Positions 57,369 through 64,000 of a stretch of 64,000 bases of DNA are shown piece by piece. Location of the stretch: contig CACHJT010000001.1 in NCBI GenBank assembly GCA_902580215.1, positions 156,306 to 220,305 of the forward strand. Reading direction: 5' to 3'. How positions within the stretch are numbered: the first letter of the stretch is position 1; every line of letters begins with the position of its first letter. The stretch comes from an uncultured Candidatus Actinomarina sp. (GTDB taxonomy: Bacteria; Actinomycetota; Acidimicrobiia; Actinomarinales; Actinomarinaceae). The notes below the pieces were generated by a model, which had not been told where the DNA came from, made no database searches, and saw only the letters and a program-made list of their open reading frames with translations. The position numbers and the translations under genes were made by a program.

Positions 57369-58649
57369 CTATTTTTGATACACATATCCTAATACTGCTC
57401 TAATTACCAAACTAACATTTAAACTCAACCAAAGTGTTGATATAGTATTTTCAGTTCTTAAAAGATAGCTGCAAATTAAAAATCCTGAAATTGAAGAAAT
57501 TACCGTTAACAGTGAGAACTCTTTTGACTTATCAAGTCCTAACAATATTCCATCCCAAAGAAATGCAAAACAACCAATAAATAAACTTGCAGCTACCATT
57601 AACTTTAAATTTGTGTTTAGCAATGAATCAAAACTATTAGCAGCAAATAACTGTACAAAATCTTCAAGAAATATCACTGTTGCTACGGTAAGAAAGATCG
57701 AAATTAAAGTTGTTACAGAAATTAGTTCTTTTTGTAATATAGATTTCTGATATTTTTCCTTTTTTGAAATTAATTCAGAAATTAAAGTTTGTGAGGCTAT
57801 TGCAACTGCATCGACAAAAATATATCCAACAGACCAAAGTTGTAAAAGAATATGCTGTAGAGCAATTTCTTCCATTGACATTAATGAAGACCTATTTCTT
57901 AAGTAGGCCATGAAAAGAGTCAAAAATAGTGACCGAATGAGTATATAAACACCAACACTGAAAAATTTCTTTCTCATGCTAACTTTGTCAACATTTTCAC
58001 TTGTTGAGGAAAGGGTGTTTTGGTGCTTTTTTAATACGACAGTTGAATAAATTGACGCACAAAAGAACGCCAGTGAGCTTGCAAAACCAATTCCAGCTGC
58101 ACCAAAACCTAAGAATAAACCAAAAAACAAGCTAAAAACTATATTGAAAGCTGAAACTATAAAAGCACTATAAAAAGTGATCTTCGCTACTTTAAGGCCC
58201 CTTAAAACAGCTGTTGAGTGCATATTTACTAAGTAAAATGGTAATCCAACACACCTAAAAATCAGATAGTCAGATGACAAAACTTTGATCTTGTTGGTTG
58301 GCTCAAATGTAGAAATAAAATAGTCACTACTTAAATAAAGAATTAAGAATGAAATTAAACCTAATAATATAGATACATTTCTTCCAAACTTTATGAAATA
58401 ATTTAATTTATTTACTTCATTTTTAGTATTTAATGATGATACAAGTGGTGTTGTTCCGTACGCTAAAAATATAAACACCCAGATGAAAACAAAATAAATT
58501 GTTTCACCAATCCCAATAGCAGAGAGAGTATCTAGATTTATAATACTTGCTATTTTTGAATCAATTAACCCTACTATTGGTTCCAACGCAAGCCATAGAA
58601 ATATTGGATAAGAATTAATCCATATGTCTTTTCTAACAGAATTAATCAT
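57369..58649 (-). CDS. MATE-family efflux transporter
   Basis: 426 aa, about 12 helices in two similar halves; pattern of the DinF branch of MATE exporters (SKIASIINLDTLSAIGIGETI, LKVAKITFYSAFIVSAFNIVFSLFFG). Such proteins export organic cations or other compounds by Na+ or H+ antiport. Its start overlaps the upstream 99-aa gene by 8 bases. Stops of this gene and rex are 1 base apart (convergent). Confidence 0.85.
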   Translation of the reverse strand: MINSVRKDIWINSYPIFLWLALEPIVGLIDSKIASIINLDTLSAIGIGETIYFVFIWVFIFLAYGTTPLVSSLNTKNEVNKLNYFIKFGRNVSILLGLISFLILYLSSDYFISTFEPTNKIKVLSSDYLIFRCVGLPFYLVNMHSTAVLRGLKVAKITFYSAFIVSAFNIVFSLFFGLFLGFGAAGIGFASSLAFFCASIYSTVVLKKHQNTLSSTSENVDKVSMRKKFFSVGVYILIRSLFLTLFMAYLRNRSSLMSMEEIALQHILLQLWSVGYIFVDAVAIASQTLISELISKKEKYQKSILQKELISVTTLISIFLTVATVIFLEDFVQLFAANSFDSLLNTNLKLMVAASLFIGCFAFLWDGILLGLDKSKEFSLLTVISSISGFLICSYLLRTENTISTLWLSLNVSLVIRAVLGYVYQK

Positions 58650-58941
58650 TTAATTTTCTTGCTTTAGTTAGGCCCCATAACATAATTTGTTCATGTGCAT
58701 CAGGTCCTAAATTTTGTGGTGTAATAATTTTCTTCACATCATATTTATTTTTTACAAACTCGTTTAAAAATTGAGTTGGGGTTTGTGATTGGTCGATATA
58801 CGGAAGAGAAAATTCAGAAAATAATTCATTCTCTAATATTTGAAAATCAGATTCTTCTATTTTGACTTTTTCATTTTTTAGGTAAAACTTTAAACCATTA
58901 GTTAAAATCTTTACGAAAGAATTTATATCAATACTACTCAT
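58642..58941 (-). CDS. Hypothetical 99-aa protein
   Basis: Not recognised. Soluble, acidic, helical. The N-terminal half (INSFVKILTNGLKFYLKNEKVKIEESDFQILENELF) looks like an amphipathic helical pair. It sits in a tight operon between the CvpA-CAP gene (4-base overlap) and the MATE gene (8-base overlap), and it is real by codon packing. No function can be given. Confidence 0.65.
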   Translation of the reverse strand: MSSIDINSFVKILTNGLKFYLKNEKVKIEESDFQILENELFSEFSLPYIDQSQTPTQFLNEFVKNKYDVKKIITPQNLGPDAHEQIMLWGLTKARKLND

Positions 58942-59948
58942 GAAAAAACCTGAACAATTATTAGTCCAATCGGTCCTGATACTACTCCAATACCTACCCT
59001 GCGAAATTCATTATCTAAAATAGTATTTCTATGTGAATCTGATTGCATTAAACTTTGATGTCCTGACCTTACAGTAGATGCAATTGCTAAGTTTTCTCCA
59101 ACTGTTGTAAAAGGAAAGCCAACTTTTGAGAGTCTTTCATTTACACTTTCACCATTATTTGGATTCTGATGACACCAAAAACCACCGACATACATTTCAT
59201 ATGCATAAGCTTGAGCAACATTGGATAATATTTGATTTAACTCAAGTCCATCAACATTTTCATTTTGTCTCTCTAGAGAAAGTAAGTTATAAATCTCTAT
59301 AGAAAAATCTTGTCGAGACTGAAGATTGGATTCATTATATCTTGGAATTTCCAGACAACCATCATCATCAACGACTACAGATGATTTCCCGGTTAAATAA
59401 TTAATTCTATTTACAACTTTTAACAAATCTGTGCCGATAATCACTTCTAAAGTTTGTTGAGGAGATCCTTCAGGGCTTACATAGAAATTAACAAGATTTG
59501 ATTCTTTTACCGAATTTTCAAATAAGGTTGGAAGATTTACAATGTTTAGTGCAGTAAAAATTAAAGTCAGAATTAAATTACTTACTAAAAGTGATATGGC
59601 TGCTCCCAAAGCTTTGCTTCCTAAATCTGAAGTCTTTATACGATTATTTAACAAATTTTGTAGAAATGATGCAATAGTCAATATTGATACAAAAATTATT
59701 ATGCCCCCAAATACTTCTGACAACTGTAGATTTGAATTTAACCAACTGCTAATGTATGCACCAATCTCATCTGAATATCGAAAACTTAGGGAAACAGCAA
59801 TTAAAAGTGAAAATAGATAAAATATTTGAAAAACTGCTCCTTTTTTCCATCCTAAATAGAGGAAATAAAGCATGAAAATATACATAAATACGTCCAAATA
59901 CTGTTGATTAGATAAATCAATTAGTAAATTTTCGATTATTTCACTCAT
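58938..59948 (-). CDS. CvpA-like membrane domain fused to a CAP/SCP domain
   Basis: 336 aa. The N-terminal part (about 1-140) has four helices and the CvpA/colicin V production pattern (YLGWKKGAVFQIFYLFSLLIA). After a linker comes a CAP (YkwD/SCP) domain (about 215-336) with the cavity residues H260, E285 and H306 (GGFWCHQN, VGENLA, SDSHRNTIL). CAP domains act outside the cell, in lipid binding or hydrolysis. First gene of a three-gene operon with the 99-aa and MATE genes. Confidence 0.82.
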   Translation of the reverse strand: MSEIIENLLIDLSNQQYLDVFMYIFMLYFLYLGWKKGAVFQIFYLFSLLIAVSLSFRYSDEIGAYISSWLNSNLQLSEVFGGIIIFVSILTIASFLQNLLNNRIKTSDLGSKALGAAISLLVSNLILTLIFTALNIVNLPTLFENSVKESNLVNFYVSPEGSPQQTLEVIIGTDLLKVVNRINYLTGKSSVVVDDDGCLEIPRYNESNLQSRQDFSIEIYNLLSLERQNENVDGLELNQILSNVAQAYAYEMYVGGFWCHQNPNNGESVNERLSKVGFPFTTVGENLAIASTVRSGHQSLMQSDSHRNTILDNEFRRVGIGVVSGPIGLIIVQVFS

Positions 59949-60022
59949 TATTATTCATTTTATTTGTAAATTATTTAATTCTGCTATTGAATAGTACTAA
60001 ATATCCGCTATTGTTTAATAAT

Positions 60023-60046
60023 TCCTACAAATTAGTAGGATTTTTT
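60023..60046 (+). terminator. Terminator-like hairpin in the livJ leader
   Basis: TCCTAC-N6-GTAGGA followed by six T residues, 28 bases before the livJ ATG. The gene upstream is divergent, so nothing needs terminating there. It is either a 5' stabilising stem-loop or an attenuator of livJ. Confidence 0.55.
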
Positions 60047-60074
60047 AATTTCAGTGACTGAAAGGAAATTATAT

Positions 60075-61373
60075 ATGAAGAATCGCAAAGCTTTGGCTTT
60101 GATTGCGATTTTAGCACTTGTTGCTGCGGCTTGTGGCGGTAGTGATGGTGGAAGTGATGATGCAGTAGTGGAAGTTGAAACAACTGAAGCACCTGCAACA
60201 ACTGAAGCCCCTACAACTACAGCTGCTCCTGCGCCTGCTGGTGATCCATTAATTTTGGCATCTTTAATGCCATTATCTGGTGACCTTGCATCGTTAGGAC
60301 CTGGTATTGCACTAGGTGCAGCTCTTGCTGTTGAGCAAATCAACGCTGCTGGCGGTATAAACGGACAACCAGTTCAACTTATTGAAGGTGATAGTGGTTG
60401 TGATGGAGCTGTAGCTCTTACAAGTTTAAATGATGTAATTGCCCAAGGTGCTCAAGGTGTTATGGGAGCTGCATGTAGCGGTACCTCACTAGCTATTCTT
60501 GACACAGCAATTGCAGCAGAAGTTGTAATGGTGTCTCCATCAAATACAAGTCCTCAATTTACAAAAATTGATAAAAAAGGATTTTATGCAAGAACTGCTC
60601 CATCAGATCTTCTTCAAGGTGATGTATTAGCATCTCTTTTAGTAGAAGATGGAGTTCAAACAGTTTCTATAATTTCTAGAGCAGACTCTTATGGTAGAGG
60701 TCTTGCTGAGGCTACTGCAGCAGCTTTTGAAGCAGCTGGTGGAACAGTAAAGACTATCGTATACCACGCAACTGATGCTACAGAATTTACTTCTGAAGTA
60801 ACAGCTGTTGGTAAAGGTGCTCCAGATGCTATTGTTGGAATTTTATTCCCAGAAACTGGTTGTGGTGTTCTTCAACCTGCATTCGAACAAGGTCTTCTTG
60901 ACACACCTTGGTACATGACTGACGGTGTTAAAGATGCTGGTCTTGCATCATTGTGTGGTCTTGGAACTGCACTTGATGGATTCAAGGGTACAGCACCAGG
61001 TTCAGCTGCAGGTGAAGCAAAAGATGCATTTGAAGCAGCTTATGCAGGAGTTTCTGCAGATGGCTCACCAACATTCATCTTTGCTCCACAAGCTTATGAT
61101 GCTGTTATGTTAATGGCAATATCAGCTGCTGCTAATGGTGTAACTGGCCCAGAAATTGCTTCTGGTTTAGTTGCTGCATCATCTGGTGGTGAAAAATGTA
61201 TCGGAGTTGCATGTATAGCACTTGCAGCAGACGGTGTTGATGTTGACTATGTTGGCGCATCTGGTGAAATCGAATTAAATGCAGTTGGTGATCCTACTGC
61301 TGCTACATACGATATTTGGACAACAGAGGGTGATACTAACCCAGTTCTAAAATCAGTAGACTTCGGTTCATAA
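60075..61373 (+). CDS. livJ: Branched-chain amino acid ABC transporter binding lipoprotein
   Basis: Type I periplasmic-binding lipoprotein, 432 aa. The ATG at 60075 has AAAGGA upstream; the signal peptide ends in LVAAAC with lipid Cys20. A Glu/Thr/Pro-rich linker (about 33-60, TTEAPATTEAPTTTAAPAP) joins the anchor to the Leu/Ile/Val-binding-protein fold (SLMPLSGDLASLG, GAACSGTSLAIL). In this family the ligands also include urea and amides, so the substrate is probable, not certain. Convergent with livHMGF, sharing a bidirectional terminator. Confidence 0.9.
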   Translation: MKNRKALALIAILALVAAACGGSDGGSDDAVVEVETTEAPATTEAPTTTAAPAPAGDPLILASLMPLSGDLASLGPGIALGAALAVEQINAAGGINGQPVQLIEGDSGCDGAVALTSLNDVIAQGAQGVMGAACSGTSLAILDTAIAAEVVMVSPSNTSPQFTKIDKKGFYARTAPSDLLQGDVLASLLVEDGVQTVSIISRADSYGRGLAEATAAAFEAAGGTVKTIVYHATDATEFTSEVTAVGKGAPDAIVGILFPETGCGVLQPAFEQGLLDTPWYMTDGVKDAGLASLCGLGTALDGFKGTAPGSAAGEAKDAFEAAYAGVSADGSPTFIFAPQAYDAVMLMAISAAANGVTGPEIASGLVAASSGGEKCIGVACIALAADGVDVDYVGASGEIELNAVGDPTAATYDIWTTEGDTNPVLKSVDFGS

Positions 61374-61388
61374 TCTTTAATTAGATTT

Positions 61389-61422
61389 AAAAAAAGGCCT
61401 GAGAAATCAGGCCTTTTTTTTT
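61389..61422. terminator. Bidirectional intrinsic terminator
   Basis: A7-GGCCTGA (61389-61402), loop GAAA, TCAGGCC-T9 (61407-61422). The stem is flanked by A and T runs, so it terminates livJ on the plus strand and livF on the minus strand. Confidence 0.93.
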
Positions 61423-62134
61423 ATAACTTTCCTAGATATAAATCAATTACTCGAGGGTCATTAAGTAGTTCTTCACCTTTTCCTTGATAAGCATTCCTAC
61501 CCTGATCAAGAACGTAGCCCCTATCGCTGAACGCAAGTGCTCTTTTAGCATTTTGTTCAACTAATAATATTGAGACACCTGAGTCATTTATTTCTTTGAT
61601 AGAATCAAATACTTCGTTTATAGCTACTGGTGATAACCCTGCTGATGGTTCATCAAGCAATAAGAGATTAGGTGAAGTGATTAAAGCCCTAGCTAAAGCA
61701 AGAATTTGACGCTGTCCACCAGATAAGTTTCCAGCTTTATCCTTTTTTCTCTCAGATAACATTGGGAAATTCGTATAAATATTCTTTATTGATTCTTTTT
61801 TATTATTTACACTCCAAGCACCAATTTCTAGATTTTCTTCAATAGTTAAAGAAGGAAATACGTTTGCTACTTGAGGAACATAGCCTATTCCCTCCGTGAC
61901 AATTTTGTGTGTTGAAAGATTAGTTTTTTCAATTCCATTTATATAAAATCTACCTGCAGATACTTTAATTAAACTCATAATTGCTTTTAACAAAGTTGAT
62001 TTACCAGCTCCATTTGGTCCAATGATTGAAACAATTTCACCCTCATGAACAACTAAGTCAACTCCTTGCAGAATATTTAAACCCTTTACATAACCTGCTG
62101 CAATTCCGTTACACTCTAAAATTGTTTTATTCAT
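61421..62134 (-). CDS. livF: Branched-chain amino acid ABC transporter ATPase LivF
   Basis: 237 aa from the ATG at 62134, which overlaps the livG stop; an earlier TTG at 62158 is less likely. Walker A GPNGAGKST, signature LSGGQRQ, Walker B NLLLLDEPSAGLSP. LivF type: short form without the LivG-specific insertion. Last gene of the operon. Confidence 0.92.
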   Translation of the reverse strand: MNKTILECNGIAAGYVKGLNILQGVDLVVHEGEIVSIIGPNGAGKSTLLKAIMSLIKVSAGRFYINGIEKTNLSTHKIVTEGIGYVPQVANVFPSLTIEENLEIGAWSVNNKKESIKNIYTNFPMLSERKKDKAGNLSGGQRQILALARALITSPNLLLLDEPSAGLSPVAINEVFDSIKEINDSGVSILLVEQNAKRALAFSDRGYVLDQGRNAYQGKGEELLNDPRVIDLYLGKL

Positions 62135-62897
62135 CAGCTTTTCCAAGATAGGCTTCAATTACATTATTATCTGTTCTAATTTCATTAGGTATGCCATCAG
62201 CAATAAGTGAACCCTCGGCTAGTACAACAATTCTCTCAGAAATCTTCATCACGGCTTCAATATTATGTTCGACCATGACTATTGTGATTCCGCTATCAGA
62301 TAATTTTGTAATGAGAGATAAAATATCCTCGGCTAACTTTGGATTGACCCCTGCCAATGGCTCATCTAAAAGCAAAATTTCTGGTTCATTGATTATTGAT
62401 CTTGCCAGTTCTAATAGTTTTTTTTGGCCACCTGATAATTCTCTTGCATAAGAATTTGCCATATGTCCAATATTCAAATCATTCATTATTTCATTAGCTT
62501 TTTCTCTAAGACTGTTTTCATATAATTTCTGAGAATTTAATTTAATAAATGATCTTAAAAAAGAGTCATTTTTTATATTTGAACCAGAAAATAATAGATT
62601 TTCCATAACTGTCATTCTGTCAAAAACTTTTGTAAGCTGAAAAGTTCTAACCATGCCCATTCTCGCAATTTTATAGGGTTGTGCATTTGAAATATCTTTG
62701 TCCTTTAAAAAAATACTCCCACTATCTGCATTTTGAAATCCAGAGATTAAATCGAAAAAGGTAGTCTTACCAGCACCATTTGGACCAATTATCGATGTAA
62801 GCTCACCTTCTTTAAAAGATAAATCTTGGACGTCGACTGCTTTTAAGCCACCGAAAGATTTTTTTAAATTATTTACAGAAATAAGATTATTTGACAT
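62127..62897 (-). CDS. livG: Branched-chain amino acid ABC transporter ATPase LivG
   Basis: 256 aa. Walker A GPNGAGKTTFFDLISGF, signature LSGGQKKLLELARS, Walker B ILLLDEPLAGVNP, then VMVEHNIEAVM; the C-terminal segment IRTDNNVIEAYLGKA is typical of LivG. It overlaps livM by 11 bases. Confidence 0.92.
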   Translation of the reverse strand: MSNNLISVNNLKKSFGGLKAVDVQDLSFKEGELTSIIGPNGAGKTTFFDLISGFQNADSGSIFLKDKDISNAQPYKIARMGMVRTFQLTKVFDRMTVMENLLFSGSNIKNDSFLRSFIKLNSQKLYENSLREKANEIMNDLNIGHMANSYARELSGGQKKLLELARSIINEPEILLLDEPLAGVNPKLAEDILSLITKLSDSGITIVMVEHNIEAVMKISERIVVLAEGSLIADGIPNEIRTDNNVIEAYLGKADE

Positions 62898-63951
62898 CTA
62901 AAAGTAGCTCTTCTTTCTTTCCTAATAACCCACTTGGTCTAAATATCATAAGAAACATAATTAAAACTCCGACTAAGAGAAACCTTACACCTGCTAATTG
63001 TTGACCATTTGCATTTTCGAATAATAGATAGGCCAATCTGTCAGTCTCTGAAATAATTACCCAGAATATAATTGATCCAAATATTGGTCCTGTAATTGTA
63101 CCTACTCCGCCCAAAATCATTATTGCCCATACATAAAAAGTTAATAACGGAATAAAGACTGTTGTTTCAAGAGAACCATAATTAAATGCGAGTAGAACAC
63201 CTGATAAACCAGCAATTCCTGCGCCAAGCATAAAGCTTTGAAGTTTTAGCCAAACTGCATTTTTACCCATTGCTCTAACAGCATCTTCGTCTTCTCTTAC
63301 GGCTCTTAATGCACGACCCCAAGGTGAGTTGCTTAAACGCTTAAGTAACAATACAGTAAAAAATATGGAAACCCATGCAGCTAAACATACCCAAGCTTGT
63401 GAAGGTGAAAATCCTAAATTTTCTGAAAAATTATCAATGAATAAAGGTCTGTATTTTTGAAAATTTTCCGTGTAGTTTATTATGCCGTATACGCCGCCTG
63501 TGATTGACTCTAGATCTCTGACTAGTAGTCTAAAAATTTCTGCTGCAGCGATTGTTACAATTGCTAAGTAATCACCCCGTAATCTTATAGCTGGAAGGCC
63601 AAGTAATAATCCAAATAAAGCAGCAGCCATAATGCCTATAATTAATGCTGCAAAAAATGGTAAACCTGTAGTTGTAACTTCACCTTCTCTACCAGCTGCG
63701 TGAGGCATTAAAAGTAAGGTAACATAAGCACCGACTCCCATAAAAGAAGCATGACCAAAATTTAATAGTCCAGTCCATCCAAAATGAACATTTAATCCGA
63801 TAGCACTAAGTCCGTAAATACCCGCGAATGTTAATAAATTTAAAAGAATTCTTAAAGCACCATCTGGGTTAAGGAAAAATACTAGATAAATTGAAAACGC
63901 AGTGACAAATAAAGCAAAAATAAATCTAAATGAAATTTTGGTAGATGTCAC
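62887..63951 (-). CDS. livM: Branched-chain amino acid ABC transporter permease LivM
   Basis: 354 aa, about ten helices. LivM pattern: FGWTGLLNFGHASFMGVGAYVTLLL, then the EAA-like region WGRALRAVREDEDAVRAMGKN that docks the ATPase, and a C-terminus RPSGLLGKKEE. GTG start overlapping the livH stop (GTGA). Confidence 0.93.
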   Translation of the reverse strand: MTSTKISFRFIFALFVTAFSIYLVFFLNPDGALRILLNLLTFAGIYGLSAIGLNVHFGWTGLLNFGHASFMGVGAYVTLLLMPHAAGREGEVTTTGLPFFAALIIGIMAAALFGLLLGLPAIRLRGDYLAIVTIAAAEIFRLLVRDLESITGGVYGIINYTENFQKYRPLFIDNFSENLGFSPSQAWVCLAAWVSIFFTVLLLKRLSNSPWGRALRAVREDEDAVRAMGKNAVWLKLQSFMLGAGIAGLSGVLLAFNYGSLETTVFIPLLTFYVWAIMILGGVGTITGPIFGSIIFWVIISETDRLAYLLFENANGQQLAGVRFLLVGVLIMFLMIFRPSGLLGKKEELLLDVK

Positions 63952-64000
63952 GAAATTCTTTCTTTCTTTCCAAATATTCCTTGAGGCCTAAACAGTAGAA
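63948..64000 (-). CDS. livH: LivH permease, C-terminal end (partial)
   Basis: The last codons of a permease gene cut by the window end: LLFRPQGIFGKKERIS then TGA. The RPQGIFGKKE ending is the standard LivH/LivM C-terminus. The gene continues beyond the window. Order livH-livM-livG-livF is standard. Confidence 0.8.
   Translation of the reverse strand, partial: LLFRPQGIFGKKERIS

Noticed and set aside
1-64000. CRISPR arrays, insertion sequences or prophage genes
   Set aside because: No direct-repeat arrays, transposases, integrases or phage structural genes were seen.

Overview
The window is strongly AT-rich and densely packed. It carries one of the most conserved gene orders of Actinobacteriota: tRNA-Tyr, tRNA-Thr, tRNA-Met, rpmG, tRNA-Trp, secE, nusG, rplK, rplA, rplJ, rplL, rpoB, rpoC, all on the minus strand. 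Very low GC, overlapping start and stop codons, short intergenic gaps, a heliorhodopsin gene and collagen-like or Thr/Pro-rich lipoprotein linkers suggest a streamlined, surface-water marine actinobacterium of the Acidimicrobiia/Actinomarinales type. The placement is an inference from gene content and order; no 16S rRNA gene is present.

Region by region. 1-12.2 kb (minus): the transcription and translation block, interrupted by an ECF sigma/anti-sigma pair between rpmG and tRNA-Trp; the rplJ leader holds an L10-type RNA structure that overlaps a terminator-like, SD-sequestering hairpin. 12.2-17.2 kb: a DUF2157 membrane protein and an unknown membrane-anchored protein (plus), then a PfkB sugar/nucleoside kinase, a rhodanese, HtpX and a MidA/NDUFAF7-type methyltransferase (minus). 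17.2-27.1 kb (minus): an 11-gene complex I operon, nuoABCDHIJKLMN, with no nuoEFG. 27.2-30.2 kb: a phosphodiesterase, a DUF4349 protein, a heliorhodopsin and small proteins. 30.2-35.1 kb: an Fbp-type ferric iron ABC transporter and a DtxR-like regulator whose usual metal ligands are largely replaced. 35.1-40.9 kb: DUF454 protein, thymidine kinase, quinone oxidoreductase-like enzyme, small membrane and lipoproteins, and an ABC-2 exporter divergent from a TetR regulator. 40.9-55.3 kb (minus): a second, complete 14-subunit complex I operon ending in a 44-aa membrane protein, with a perfect Rex operator in its promoter region. 55.3-60 kb: a geranylgeranyl-reductase-family flavoprotein, the Rex repressor, a MATE transporter, and a CvpA-CAP fusion protein. 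60-64 kb: a branched-chain amino acid (Liv-type) ABC system, running off the window end inside livH.

How it fits together. The window encodes two respiratory complex I enzymes that differ in input module (NADH dehydrogenase subunits in one only), in regulation (the Rex site is seen only at the 14-subunit operon) and at the quinone-site subunit NuoD. NuoD of the 11-subunit enzyme keeps the Arg that NDUFAF7 methylates in mitochondria and lies in an operon with a MidA homologue, but has Trp where the quinone-binding Tyr is expected. NuoD of the 14-subunit enzyme has Thr and Tyr at these positions. This linked difference is the most distinctive observation in the window. Other points of note are loss of the second zinc site of RpoC, the probable ATT start of the first nuoN, and several small genes in gaps.
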